DNA from: an uncultured Lachnospiraceae bacterium
Lineage (GTDB): Bacteria; Bacillota; Clostridia; Lachnospirales; Lachnospiraceae
Direction of reading: 5' to 3'
Length of the DNA: 64,000 nucleotides
NCBI GenBank assembly: GCA_949840915.1
Contig: CATKXY010000008.1
Coordinates: 1 to 64,000 of the forward strand
Shown here: piece after piece, positions 28,916-38,161 of the stretch
Layout: every line of letters begins with the position of its first letter
Numbering within the stretch: the stretch's first letter is position 1
Translations under genes and position numbers: made by a program
The notes under the pieces: generated by a model
Seen by the model: only the letters and a program-made list of their open reading frames with translations
What the model was told of the DNA's origin: nothing
Databases searched by the model: none

Positions 28916-30586
28916 ATGGAATCGAATGTGCAAAGCAGGCGCATTGCGCTGCTCTCCAATGTGAATATGAATGCCGTCATCCGTATCCTGCGGCAGGATG
29001 CGCAGGTGTATGAGGCGGAGGGGTACGGGAATGAGCTGGGAATCCTGAAAAATCCGGCTTCCTCTTATCATGCCTTCCGGCCTGAGATTACCTTTCTGGT
29101 GATGGATGTGCTGGAGCTTTTGGGGCATGAGATGTCGCAGCCTGCCGCGAAGACTGCGATAGAGAGCTGGTTTGCCGGTTTGGAGAGCGCGCTGGCAAAG
29201 GAATGTATTTATTATATCGGCGACGCTTATCTGTGGGGCGCTGAGCTGGATGCCGCGGGTGTCCGGACTGAGATCTCCGGACCGGAGGCGCTCTGGAATG
29301 AGGAACTGCAGGCATTGTGCGGGCGTCATGCCAATGTACGCATACTGCCCTATCATCGTCTGATCACGAAGCTGGGGGAGGAGAATGCCTTTTCCGCAAA
29401 GATGTGGTATATGGGGCGCATCCTGCTCTCCGGTGAGGCGGGGAAGCGTCTGGCAGCCCTGATCCTGGACCGGGTGCGGATCGAGTACCGGACGGCCAAA
29501 AAGGTGCTTGCGCTGGATCTGGACAATACGCTCTGGGGCGGGCTTGCCGGAGAACATGAAGAGAGTCCTGTGGTGCTGTCGGAGGAGCATACGGGCCTTG
29601 CTTATAAAAATCTGCAGCGTGTGATCCTGCAGATGCAGAGACAGGGAGTGCTACTGGTCATTGTCTCCAAGAATAATGAGGAGGATGCACTGGAGATTCT
29701 GGAAAGGCATCCGCACATGGTACTCCGGCCGGAGCATTTTGCGGCATTGCGTATCAATTGGAAGGCAAAGAATGAAAATCTCCGGGAGATTGCACAAGAG
29801 CTGAATCTGGGTCTGGATTCCTTTGTGTTCTGGGACGACAATCCCCAGGAGCGTCTTCTGGTGAGCCGCATGCTGCCGGAGGTGACGGTGCCGGAGTTCC
29901 CCGGGAAGGCGGAGGAGCTTGCCCCCGCCATGACGGAGATTTATCATGCTTATTTCGAGAAGGCGGCGCTGACGGCAGAGGATCTGGACAAGACGGCGCA
30001 GTATGCGGATAATGCAAGACGGAACAGGCTGCAGCAGGATGCAGGGAGTTTTGAGGATTATCTGAGCCGGCTTCAGATCGTGGTCACCCGGGTGGATGCG
30101 TCCGAGCATGTAAACCGCCTGACGGACCTGCTCAACAAGACCAATCAGTTTAATCTGACCACCAGAAGACATACCGTGGCTGAGGTGCAGGCCATGACGG
30201 AGGATGCGGGAAAGAGGATATTCCTCTATCGCGTGGAGGATTGCTTTGGAGATTACGGCGTGGTGGCGGCGTTGATTGCGGATGTGGCGGGGGAGATCCC
30301 TGTCATTGAGGAGTTTGTCATGAGCTGCCGCGTCATGGGCAAAAACATCGAACAGGGAATTTTAACGCATGTGGAATCCTGCCTGCGGGCGGAGGGTTTT
30401 GCCCGTGTCAGGGGGATTTATAAACCCACTGCAAAGAGCAAGCCCGTGGAGGAATTATACCCAAAGATGGGCTATGTCAGGACCGACACCAATGGGTGCA
30501 CGGCGGACGGCGGCGGTATCTGTTATGAGCTGTCACTGGGGGAGACTTCCGGCAGAGCTTTTGTGGGAGAATTGAGAGAGCAGTAG
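28916..30586 (+). CDS. FkbH-like HAD-IIIC family protein
   Basis: The product is 556 residues from ATG 28916, with AGGGTG upstream; GTG 28907 is also in frame. The first 190 residues are an SGNH-like N-terminal domain of FkbH proteins, then comes the HAD catalytic motif LALDLDNTLWGG at about residue 200. HAD motifs II and III follow (VIVSKNNEEDA, VFWDDNPQER), and a C-terminal GNAT-like region ends with LYPKMGYVR. In polyketide pathways FkbH-type enzymes take a glyceryl unit from 1,3-bisphosphoglycerate, dephosphorylate it and load it on an acyl carrier protein. An ACP gene is next, so this may load glyceryl-ACP. The substrate is inferred. Confidence 0.8.
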   Translation: MESNVQSRRIALLSNVNMNAVIRILRQDAQVYEAEGYGNELGILKNPASSYHAFRPEITFLVMDVLELLGHEMSQPAAKTAIESWFAGLESALAKECIYYIGDAYLWGAELDAAGVRTEISGPEALWNEELQALCGRHANVRILPYHRLITKLGEENAFSAKMWYMGRILLSGEAGKRLAALILDRVRIEYRTAKKVLALDLDNTLWGGLAGEHEESPVVLSEEHTGLAYKNLQRVILQMQRQGVLLVIVSKNNEEDALEILERHPHMVLRPEHFAALRINWKAKNENLREIAQELNLGLDSFVFWDDNPQERLLVSRMLPEVTVPEFPGKAEELAPAMTEIYHAYFEKAALTAEDLDKTAQYADNARRNRLQQDAGSFEDYLSRLQIVVTRVDASEHVNRLTDLLNKTNQFNLTTRRHTVAEVQAMTEDAGKRIFLYRVEDCFGDYGVVAALIADVAGEIPVIEEFVMSCRVMGKNIEQGILTHVESCLRAEGFARVRGIYKPTAKSKPVEELYPKMGYVRTDTNGCTADGGGICYELSLGETSGRAFVGELREQ

Positions 30587-30636
30587 AGAATCAAAAGGCC
30601 GGGACTTTTGCCGGCACGGAAAGGGGAAGTGAGAAT

Positions 30637-30858
30637 ATGCAGGAGAAAATCATCGCTCTGATTGAAGAGCTTTTGAAGGTTCCCGCGGGAACGATCACCA
30701 TAGATACCCGGATCGAGGACGTGGAGGAGTGGGATTCTCTGATGCATGTGATGATCATAGGGGAATTGGAGGAGAGGCTTGGAGTGGTGATCTCTCTGGA
30801 CGACGCCATTGAGCTTACCGGCGTGCGGGAGCTTCTGGAGAAAGCGGGTTGTCTATGA
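30637..30858 (+). CDS. Acyl carrier protein
   Basis: The product is 73 residues with the 4'-phosphopantetheine attachment motif DSL (EEWDSLMHVM), Ser at residue 34. A ribosome site (GGGGAAGTGAG) precedes ATG 30637. It is acidic and of normal ACP size. Its stop overlaps the start of the GNAT gene as ATGA, so the two should be translated together. It differs from the general fatty-acid ACP context in being inside a sugar-nucleotide operon, between FkbH-like and PseH-like genes, so it probably carries the acyl group for a sugar N-acyltransferase. Confidence 0.88.
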   Translation: MQEKIIALIEELLKVPAGTITIDTRIEDVEEWDSLMHVMIIGELEERLGVVISLDDAIELTGVRELLEKAGCL

Positions 30859-31427
30859 GCGTGACATTGCGCGGCATCCGGGAGGATGATCTGGAAAATA
30901 TCATGAACTGGCGCATGTCGGAGGAAGTTACCCGCTATATGAATACCAATCCCAGACTTACCATGGAGGGACAGCGAAAATGGCTGGCCGGCGTCCGGCA
31001 GAATCCCGATCTGCAGTATTGGCTGATCGAGGTGGGCGGGGAGCCGGCGGGGGTTATCAATCTCACTGGTCTCACGGAGCCTTCCGGCAATCTGGGGTGG
31101 GCTTATTATGTGGGTGTAAAGCGGCTCAGAAGTATTCAGACCGCCCTGGCCCTGGAGATGAGCATGTACGATCACGCGCTGATCGCGCTGGGGAAGCAGG
31201 CTGTCTACAGCGATGTGTTTACTTTGAACGCGGGCGTCATTCAGCTTCACAGACTCTGCGGCTGCGAGGTGGTGGAGGAGCGCAGGGCGGCGGTTCTGAA
31301 GGAAGGCGTATATTACGATGTGACCTATATGCGCATGACCGGGGAGCATTGGAGAGAGATCCGGGAGGGGAAGCGGTACGAGAAGATCGTGTTCCCCAAG
31401 GCAGAGAGGAGCGGAAATTTTGAATAA
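30855..31427 (+). CDS. GNAT-family acyltransferase (PseH-like)
   Basis: The product is 190 residues from ATG 30855, overlapping the ACP stop; a TTG at 30849 is also in frame. It begins VTLRGIREDDLENIMNWR and contains GVINLTGL, an LGWAYYVG strand and the helix with YDHALIALGKQAVYSDVF, matching PseH/RimJ-type GNATs. In the pseudaminic acid pathway PseH acylates the 4-amino group of the UDP-sugar from acetyl-CoA. Its coupling here to an ACP raises the possibility that it uses an acyl-ACP donor instead. Confidence 0.78.
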   Translation: MSVTLRGIREDDLENIMNWRMSEEVTRYMNTNPRLTMEGQRKWLAGVRQNPDLQYWLIEVGGEPAGVINLTGLTEPSGNLGWAYYVGVKRLRSIQTALALEMSMYDHALIALGKQAVYSDVFTLNAGVIQLHRLCGCEVVEERRAAVLKEGVYYDVTYMRMTGEHWREIREGKRYEKIVFPKAERSGNFE

Positions 31428-32481
31428 GCAAATTACAATCGGCGGGCACAGTATCAGCGAGCAGTCTCCCACCTTTATCATTGCGGAGATGTCCGCCAAT
31501 CATCTGATGGACTTTGACCGGGCGGTGGCCGTCATGCGGGCGGCAAAGGATGCGGGAGCGGATGCTGTCAAGATTCAGACCTACACGGCGGACACCATCA
31601 CTCTGGACTGTGACGATCCTTGTTTTCAGATCACACAGGGAACGATCTGGGACGGCACCACACTGCACAGGCTTTACGAGACGGCGTATACTCCATGGGA
31701 GTGGCAGCCCAGGCTCCAGAAGCTGGCGGAGGAGATGGGACTGGAGTTTTTCTCCTCGCCCTTTGATTTCAGCGCCGTGGATTTTCTGGAGGAGCTGAAT
31801 GTGCCCGCCTATAAGATCGCGAGCTTTGAAATCAATGACATTCCCCTGATCAGGAAGATTGCAAGACTGGGAAAGCCCGTTATTTTTGCCACGGGAGTGG
31901 CCAGGCTGGCGGATATCGAGCTGGCGCTTAACACCTGCAGGGAAGAGGGAAACGAGGATGTGATCCTTCTGAAATGTACTTCCTCCTATCCTGCGCCCTA
32001 TGAGGATATCAATCTGAGAACCATTCCCTCCATGGCGCAGACCTTCGACTGTATCGCCGGATTGTCAGATCACAGCATGGGACATGCGGTGGCGGACGCG
32101 GCGGTGGCGCTGGGCGCAAAGGTTGTGGAGAAGCATCTGACGCTGTCGCGGGCGGACGGCGGCGCGGACGCCGCTTTCTCCATGGAACCGGAGGAATTCC
32201 GTATCATGACGGAGAACATCCGCAAAATAGAAAAGGCGCTGGGTACGGTGACCTATGAGCTGACAGAGAAACAGACCAGAGAGAGGGAGCATTCCCGATC
32301 GCTTTTTGTGGCCGGGGACATGCGGGCCGGGGATGTGTTCACACCGGAGAATCTTCGTTCCGTGAGGCCGGCCTGCGGTCTGCACACAAAGTATTATGAG
32401 GAGCTTCTGGGAAAGAAAATTTCCCGTGACGCCAGACTGGGCACCCCCATGAGCTGGGATTTGGTTGATTTTGAGGAGTAA
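31420..32481 (+). CDS. pseI: Pseudaminic acid synthase (PseI-like)
   Basis: The product is 353 residues, starting at TTG 31420 with AGAGGAG eight bases upstream and overlapping the previous stop. The NeuB-type TIM barrel shows FIIAEMSANH, GADAVKIQTYTADTIT, GTIWDGTTLHRLYETAYTPW, FFSSPFD, YKIASFE and LSDHSMGHAV. The GTIWDG block is typical of PseI rather than NeuB. A C-terminal SAF antifreeze-like domain (from about residue 285: RSLFVAGDMRAGDVFTPENL) follows. It condenses a 2,4-diacylamino-altrose with phosphoenolpyruvate to make pseudaminic acid. Confidence 0.9.
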   Translation: MNKQITIGGHSISEQSPTFIIAEMSANHLMDFDRAVAVMRAAKDAGADAVKIQTYTADTITLDCDDPCFQITQGTIWDGTTLHRLYETAYTPWEWQPRLQKLAEEMGLEFFSSPFDFSAVDFLEELNVPAYKIASFEINDIPLIRKIARLGKPVIFATGVARLADIELALNTCREEGNEDVILLKCTSSYPAPYEDINLRTIPSMAQTFDCIAGLSDHSMGHAVADAAVALGAKVVEKHLTLSRADGGADAAFSMEPEEFRIMTENIRKIEKALGTVTYELTEKQTREREHSRSLFVAGDMRAGDVFTPENLRSVRPACGLHTKYYEELLGKKISRDARLGTPMSWDLVDFEE

Positions 32482-32496
32482 ATGCGGGGGGATCAA

Positions 32497-33543
32497 ATGT
32501 TTATTGTTCGGGCGGACGGAAATGCGAAAATCGGTGCAGGGCATCTGATGCGCTGTCTGACCGTCGGGGAGGCAGTGAAGAGGTACGCGGCGGGGACGGG
32601 TGCGTGCGCAGCGTCGGGAGACAAAATCTTGTTTTTATGTGCCGATGAGGATTCGGCTGCACTGGTGGAGCGTCACGGGTTTGAGGCAGGGGTGTTTCAC
32701 ACGGATTACCGGCAGCCGGAGACGGAGCTCGGGGCATGGGAGCCGTGGACAGGCAGCGGCCCAAACACGATCCTTGTGGACAGCTATTATGTGACGGACG
32801 CCTATCTGTCGGCGATTTCCCGGTATGGAAGAGTCTATCTCATGGATGATATGCAGCGGCATGCCTATCCCGTGTACGGAGTCGTCAATTATAATCTGTT
32901 TGCGGACAGAGCAGTCTATGAGGCGTTGTATGCCGGGGGCAATGTCCGGCTGTGTCTGGGTGGGGATTATATCCCTCTGCGGGAGCAGTTTTGCGATGTG
33001 TCCTATCATGTGAAGGAAAGGGTGGAAAACGTACTGCTCACCACCGGAGGCGGGGATGCGGACAATATTGCGAAAGCTGTACTGGACGGCATCTACCGGG
33101 AAGATCTTGTTTATCATGTGCTGGTGGGGCGTTTCAGCCCTCATTTTGAGAGCTGGCAGCAGCGGGCCCGGACGGCGCACAATATTCGGATTTATTTTGA
33201 TGTTCAGAATATGGCGGAGCTGATGTGCGGTTGCGATGTGGCGGTCAGCGCGGGAGGCAGCACGCTGTATGAGCTTGCGGCGGTAGGTGTACCCTTTGTG
33301 TGTTTCTCCTATGCGGAGAACCAGGAGGCTCTGGTGGAATATCTCGGACACACACAGGCGGCGTTGAGCGCGGGGGCGTGGCACCGGGATGCGTCGGAGG
33401 TCAGTGTGCGGCTGCGGCAGCAATTTGACCGCTTGTGTGCCGACCGCGCACTGCGGCAGCAGTATTCTGAAAGGGAGCGGCGGCTGGTGGACGGCCGGGG
33501 GGCATACAGACTGGCCGGAGTTTTATGTGGAGGAAGTGTGTGA
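32497..33543 (+). CDS. pseG: UDP-2,4-diacetamido-2,4,6-trideoxy-altropyranose hydrolase (PseG-like)
   Basis: The product is 348 residues from ATG 32497, with a GGGGGG ribosome site; ATG 32482 in the same frame is possible. Motifs of PseG are present: FIVRADGNAKIGAGHLMRCL with the catalytic His region, LVDSYYV and MDDMQR, then the nucleotide-binding GT-B half (VLLTTGGGDADNIAK, VAVSAGGSTLYELAAVG). It hydrolyses the UDP from the 2,4-diacylamino sugar before PseI. The middle of the N-domain has an insertion (AAGTGACAASGD) not seen in family members I recall. Confidence 0.85.
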   Translation: MFIVRADGNAKIGAGHLMRCLTVGEAVKRYAAGTGACAASGDKILFLCADEDSAALVERHGFEAGVFHTDYRQPETELGAWEPWTGSGPNTILVDSYYVTDAYLSAISRYGRVYLMDDMQRHAYPVYGVVNYNLFADRAVYEALYAGGNVRLCLGGDYIPLREQFCDVSYHVKERVENVLLTTGGGDADNIAKAVLDGIYREDLVYHVLVGRFSPHFESWQQRARTAHNIRIYFDVQNMAELMCGCDVAVSAGGSTLYELAAVGVPFVCFSYAENQEALVEYLGHTQAALSAGAWHRDASEVSVRLRQQFDRLCADRALRQQYSERERRLVDGRGAYRLAGVLCGGSV

Positions 33544-34394
33544 GGGACAGAGGCGGATTGTTTTCCCAAATAGCATATGGCGTGACTGCTGCGGCAGTGT
33601 TTGCTCTTTTGTGCGGGTTCTGGAGCCGGGGCAGTGCGGCGGAGGAGACCGGGCGGACACAATACCCCGTTGTCATTCTGGGGGACAGTCTCATGGGGCA
33701 GTGCCGGGATGAGACCTCCGTGGCAAAGCTGCTGGAAGAGAGGCTTGGCAGGCCGGTATTTAACGGGGCGTTCGGCGGAACCTGTATGGCGCTGCAGGAG
33801 CAGGAGCTTTCAGACAATTACAGTATGGAGCTGTTAAACATGGTGAATCTTTCCAAGGCCATTGCGGCGGAGGATTTCGGCGCACAGCAGACTGTGCGCA
33901 GCAGGAGAGAGATCACGGATTATTTTGGAGATACGGTGGACGAGCTTGCGGCCATTGATTTTGAGAAGGTGGAGATCCTGGTGCTGGCCTTTGGAATCAA
34001 TGACTATCACGCGGGCATCGCCTTGGATAACAGTCAGAATCCGTTGGATGAGTCCACCTACGGCGGGGCGCTGCGGAGCGTGCTGACTACGCTGCGGGAG
34101 TGTTATCCCGATATGCGGATCGTGCTGGTGACGCCCACTTATGCATGGTATCGGTCCAAGAAGCTGACCTGTGAGGAGTACAAGACGGGTGACGCTTATC
34201 TGAGAGAGTATGTGGAGGAGATGCTGGCTGTGGCAGAGGAGTCTGACACAGAGGCCATAGATTTGTACCACCGCTTGTATCCCCGCGGGGAGTGGGAGGA
34301 CTGGAAGCTTTTTACGGAGGATGGACTGCATCCCAACGAGGACGGCAGACGGCTGATTGCGGATGAGCTGGCGGCGTGTCTGCAGGAGGGATGA
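33540..34394 (+). CDS. SGNH/GDSL hydrolase-like extracytoplasmic protein
   Basis: The product is 284 residues from GTG 33540, whose GTGA overlaps the PseG stop; GGAGGAAG at 33529-33536 is the ribosome site. An ATG at 33525 is also in frame. A hydrophobic N-terminal segment (YGVTAAAVFALLCGFW) is a signal or anchor. The SGNH blocks are GDSLMGQ (nucleophile Ser), AFGGTCM, FGINDY and DGLHPNEDG (catalytic Asp and His). Such enzymes add or remove O-acyl groups on surface glycans. A paralogue lacking the serine is at 44952 on the minus strand. Confidence 0.8.
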   Translation: MRDRGGLFSQIAYGVTAAAVFALLCGFWSRGSAAEETGRTQYPVVILGDSLMGQCRDETSVAKLLEERLGRPVFNGAFGGTCMALQEQELSDNYSMELLNMVNLSKAIAAEDFGAQQTVRSRREITDYFGDTVDELAAIDFEKVEILVLAFGINDYHAGIALDNSQNPLDESTYGGALRSVLTTLRECYPDMRIVLVTPTYAWYRSKKLTCEEYKTGDAYLREYVEEMLAVAEESDTEAIDLYHRLYPRGEWEDWKLFTEDGLHPNEDGRRLIADELAACLQEG

Positions 34395-34419
34395 GTCTGG
34401 AATTGCAGGAGGTATATCA

Positions 34420-35988
34420 ATGAAGACAGTGTTGACGGAGAAATCTCCCACACAGGCGTTAACGCAGTGGGTGCGGGGAATCAGAAAAGAATACAGGACA
34501 GCGTTTCTGGCGGCTTTTTTTATGGGATTGTTGATCCATATGCCGGTGGTGCTGTCGGATATCCCCAATCACGACGGTCTGGGAAGTATGTATTTTGATC
34601 AGAATATGATCACTTCCGGGAGATGGTTTCTCACGGTGGCCTGCGGGTTTTCCTCCTATTTTACGATTCCGTGGGTGATCGGTCTGCTGGGGCTTTTGTT
34701 TCTGGCCCTTGCGGCGGCGGCGCTGACGGCGCTCCTGGAGCTGCGGGACACGGTCTCTGTAGTGCTGGTCAGCGGGCTGCTGGTCAGCTTTCCGGCGCTG
34801 GCTTCCACTTTCGCCTATGTGTTTACCATGGACGGCTATATGCTGGCATTGCTTTTGGCGGTGCTGGCGGTGCTTTGCACGAAGAGACATAAACGGGGTT
34901 TTTTGTGGGGGGCTGTATGCCTGGCCTTTAGCATGGGGACTTATCAGGCGTATCTGTCATTTACCATCTTATTGTGTATCTATGAGGTCCTGATGATTTT
35001 TATGGAGACGGGAAAACCGGGAGGAAAGCTGAGGGCATCGCTCAGATATCTCTATATGGGAGGGCTCGGTGTGGCGCTGTATTATGGCATCCTGCGCGTT
35101 TTGCTGCTGATTCAGGGAAAGGAGCTGGCCTCCTACCAGGGAATCAGCGGTATGGGGGACGGAGGAGGGAGACTTGGCGCGGACGCATTCCTTCACATCT
35201 ATCGGGATTTTATAAGCTTCAGTGTGAAGGGAAATGTGCTGTATCACAAGATTTTCTCACTGGCAGCCTGTGTTTTGCTGGCCTGTGCCGTGCTGTTTGT
35301 GCTGGGGAGGCTGATTCTTCAGAGAAAATGGTGGAAGAGTCCCGGTTTTTTCGTTATAATAGCTTTGGCGGCAGCGGCGGCGCCCTTTGCCACCAACATG
35401 ATCCTTTTGATCTCCCCGGAGGTTACCTATCATTTGCTGATGAGGTATCAATGGGTGCTGTATCTGATACTGGCGGTGGCGTTTGTGAGCCGTTATGCCG
35501 GCTGGGATGCCCGGGGAAACCTGACGCAGTGGACTGCCTTTGCCGCCGCGTTTGTGCTGATCTTCCACTATGCGGTGACGGACAATATCGGGTATTCCAA
35601 TCTGCATAAACGGTATGAAAAAACCTATGCTTACTGCATGCGGCTGCTGGACCGCATCGAACAGACGGAAGGATATTATCAGGGTATTCCGGTCGCTATG
35701 GTGGGTGTGGTGGGTTATAACCCCTATCCCGTGACGGATATCACCATGGATGTGACTTCCAATATGATCGGTTTAAACGGGGATACGCTTTTGTATACCG
35801 GTGAGAACTATGAGGTATTTATGAAAAACTATCTGGGAGCCACGCTGAATATCATGACTCCCGAGGAGATGGGAGATATTTATTTTTCTCAGGAATATAT
35901 CGAGATGGAGAGTTTTCCCGCGCCGTCTTCCGTGAAGATCGTGGACGGGATCATGTATATCAAGACAGAGAATGTGGGGAGAGATTGA
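34420..35988 (+). CDS. GtrII-like polytopic glucosyltransferase (second)
   Basis: The product is 522 residues from ATG 34420, with AGGAGG upstream. There are about 10-11 transmembrane helices and an extracytoplasmic C-terminal domain of about 110 residues (SVKIVDGIMYIKTEN at the end). The first loop contains SDIPNHDGLGSMYF and SGRWFLT, the same acidic-loop/RW pattern as the protein at 20464. It is next to a GtrB gene, the standard pairing for polyprenyl-phosphate-dependent glucosylation outside the cell. Confidence 0.78.
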   Translation: MKTVLTEKSPTQALTQWVRGIRKEYRTAFLAAFFMGLLIHMPVVLSDIPNHDGLGSMYFDQNMITSGRWFLTVACGFSSYFTIPWVIGLLGLLFLALAAAALTALLELRDTVSVVLVSGLLVSFPALASTFAYVFTMDGYMLALLLAVLAVLCTKRHKRGFLWGAVCLAFSMGTYQAYLSFTILLCIYEVLMIFMETGKPGGKLRASLRYLYMGGLGVALYYGILRVLLLIQGKELASYQGISGMGDGGGRLGADAFLHIYRDFISFSVKGNVLYHKIFSLAACVLLACAVLFVLGRLILQRKWWKSPGFFVIIALAAAAAPFATNMILLISPEVTYHLLMRYQWVLYLILAVAFVSRYAGWDARGNLTQWTAFAAAFVLIFHYAVTDNIGYSNLHKRYEKTYAYCMRLLDRIEQTEGYYQGIPVAMVGVVGYNPYPVTDITMDVTSNMIGLNGDTLLYTGENYEVFMKNYLGATLNIMTPEEMGDIYFSQEYIEMESFPAPSSVKIVDGIMYIKTENVGRD

Positions 35989-35991
35989 CAG

Positions 35992-36945
35992 ATGCCGATG
36001 TTATCGATTGTTTTACCCGCTTATAATGAGGAACAGAATATTGCAAACACGGCTCATGTGTTATCCGCCTTTTTGGAGGAGCAGGATATAGACTACGAAC
36101 TGGTCTTTATCAGCGACGGCTCCGGCGACAATACCTATGCGGAGATTCTGAAGGCCGCGGCAGAAAACCCCCGGATCAAGGGTGCGCAGTTTTCCCGCAA
36201 CTTTGGCAAGGAGGCCGGAATCTTTGCCGGTCTGGAGCTGGCCCTGGGAGATGCGGTGATCGTCATGGACTGTGATCTGCAGCATCCGCCCCAGGTCATC
36301 CCTTTGATGTGGGAGAAGTGGAAGGCCGGCGCGGAGATCGTTGAGGGGATCAAGTCCGACAGAGGAAAAGAAAGTCTGGGTTACAGGCTTTCCGCGGGGC
36401 TTTTTTACAAGATCATGAGCAGGCTCATCAAGATTGACATGAATGCCTCCTCCGATTTTAAGCTGCTGGACCGCAAGGTAGTCAATGTGCTTCTGGAGCT
36501 TCCCGAGCGGAATACCTTTTTCAGAGCCCTGACGTTCTGGGCCGGATTCCGCACGGAGACCGTGGAGTACGAGGTGCAGGAGCGGCAGTTCGGACAGAGT
36601 AAATGGTCTTTCTGGAGTCTGATGAAATATGCCGTTACCAATGCCACGTCGTTCAGCACTCTGCCGCTGCAGATGGTAACGGTGATGGGGGCGGTGTCCA
36701 TTGTGGGCAGTCTGATCCTCGCCGTTCAGACGCTGGTGCGCTTTCTCATGGGAACGTCGGTGGAGGGCTTTACCACGGTGATTTTACTGATTTTGATCAT
36801 AGGCGGCTTTATCATGCTGAGCCTTGGCGTGATCGGGCATTATATCGCCCGGATTTATGAGGAAGTCAAGGGAAGGCCCAAATACATCATCAGCCGGGTG
36901 ACGGACAATGTAAACGGCAATGCCGCCGGAACCCGGAAACGATAG
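35992..36945 (+). CDS. GtrB-like polyprenyl-phosphate glycosyltransferase
   Basis: The product is 317 residues. Its ATG is three bases after the upstream stop. It has the GT2/DPM1-type domain (LSIVLPAYNEEQNI, FISDGSGDNTY, FSRNFGKEAGI, MDCDLQHPPQ), then the FGQSKWSFW block and two C-terminal transmembrane helices. Family members make polyprenyl-phosphate glucose from UDP-glucose at the inner face. It may supply all the GT-C-like enzymes in this locus, since no other donor synthase of this type is visible here. Confidence 0.88.
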   Translation: MPMLSIVLPAYNEEQNIANTAHVLSAFLEEQDIDYELVFISDGSGDNTYAEILKAAAENPRIKGAQFSRNFGKEAGIFAGLELALGDAVIVMDCDLQHPPQVIPLMWEKWKAGAEIVEGIKSDRGKESLGYRLSAGLFYKIMSRLIKIDMNASSDFKLLDRKVVNVLLELPERNTFFRALTFWAGFRTETVEYEVQERQFGQSKWSFWSLMKYAVTNATSFSTLPLQMVTVMGAVSIVGSLILAVQTLVRFLMGTSVEGFTTVILLILIIGGFIMLSLGVIGHYIARIYEEVKGRPKYIISRVTDNVNGNAAGTRKR

Positions 36946-36981
36946 GCAATGCCGCCGCAGGCGGCAGAAAGCGAGGAGATT

Positions 36982-38121
36982 ATGAGCGATTACAAGATAC
37001 CATTTAACATTCCGCCCTATGTAGAGACCGCGGCGGGCTATATACAGGAATGTGTAAAGAATCAGAAGATCTGCGGGGACGGCAGCTATACTGCAAAGTG
37101 CAGCGAGTGGATCAAGAAGAAGACCGAGACAGCCGGGTGTATGCTCACCACCTCTTGCACCCATGCCACGGAGATGGCGGCTCTTCTGACAGGAGTGGGA
37201 TCCGGGGATGAGGTCATCATGCCCTCCTATACGTTTGTGTCCACTGCAAATGCCTTTGTGCTCAGAGGTGCTGTGCCGGTCTTTGTGGATATCAGGCCCG
37301 ACACCATGAATCTGGATGAGACCAAGATAGAGTCCGCCATCACCGGGCGGACAAAGGGCATTGTGCCCGTACATTACGCCGGAGTGGCATGTGAGATGGA
37401 CACCATTATGGATATTGCCGCAAGACATGGTCTGTGGGTCATTGAGGACGCCGCCCAGGGGATTCTTGCTTCCTATAAGGGACGTGCGCTGGGAACCATC
37501 GGCGACTACGGATGCTTCAGCTTTCACGAGACCAAGAATTACAGTATGGGAGAGGGCGGAGCGCTGCTCATCCGCGATAAGGAAAAGTTGGAGGACGCGG
37601 AGATCATCCGGGAAAAGGGCACCAACCGCAGTCAGTATTACCGGGGCCAGGTTGACAAATACCGATGGATGAATGTGGGTTCCTCCTATCTGCCCAGCGA
37701 TATGAACGCGGCGTATCTGTATGCGCAGCTGGAGATTGCGGATGAGATCAACGACGCGCGCCTGGCTGTGTGGAACCATTATTATGAGAGGTTAAAACCC
37801 CTTGCGGAGCAGGGGCAGATAGAGCTGCCCGTTGTGCCCGGGGACTGCGTCCACAATGCGCATATGTTTTATATCAAGCTGGAGAATCTGGAGAAGCGCA
37901 CGGCTTTTATCGAATATATGAAAAAGCAGGGCATAATGACGGTGTTCCATTATGTCCCGCTGCATACGGCCCCGGCAGGGCGGCAGTTCGGGCGTTTCCA
38001 CGGCGAGGATGTCTACACTACAAAGGAGAGCGAGCGTCTGGTGAGACTGCCGATGTATTACGGACTGACTATGGAGCAGGTGGATCTGATCTGTGACAAG
38101 GCGGCAGCGTTTTTCGCCTGA
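36982..38121 (+). CDS. DegT-family dTDP-4-amino-4,6-dideoxygalactose transaminase (WecE-like)
   Basis: The product is 379 residues from ATG 36982, with GAGGAG upstream; the in-frame ATG at 36949 is outside the family. It begins IPFNIPPYV, then GDGSYTAKC, SCTHATEMAA, EDAAQGI and FHETKNYSMGEGGAL, with the PLP Lys in the last block. FHETKNY and the N-terminus match WecE/RffA rather than PseC. It would transfer an amino group to dTDP-4-keto-6-deoxyglucose, the product of RmlA and RmlB encoded at 50411 and 49204. Confidence 0.85.
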   Translation: MSDYKIPFNIPPYVETAAGYIQECVKNQKICGDGSYTAKCSEWIKKKTETAGCMLTTSCTHATEMAALLTGVGSGDEVIMPSYTFVSTANAFVLRGAVPVFVDIRPDTMNLDETKIESAITGRTKGIVPVHYAGVACEMDTIMDIAARHGLWVIEDAAQGILASYKGRALGTIGDYGCFSFHETKNYSMGEGGALLIRDKEKLEDAEIIREKGTNRSQYYRGQVDKYRWMNVGSSYLPSDMNAAYLYAQLEIADEINDARLAVWNHYYERLKPLAEQGQIELPVVPGDCVHNAHMFYIKLENLEKRTAFIEYMKKQGIMTVFHYVPLHTAPAGRQFGRFHGEDVYTTKESERLVRLPMYYGLTMEQVDLICDKAAAFFA

Positions 38122-38161
38122 TTGTCAGAGAGATTTTTCTGTTGGATATTGGGGAGTATTT

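Noticed and set aside
36982..38121. Assigning the DegT aminotransferase as PseC
   Set aside because: The N-terminal IPFN and FHETKNY blocks fit WecE better, and RmlA and RmlB for its substrate are in the same locus.
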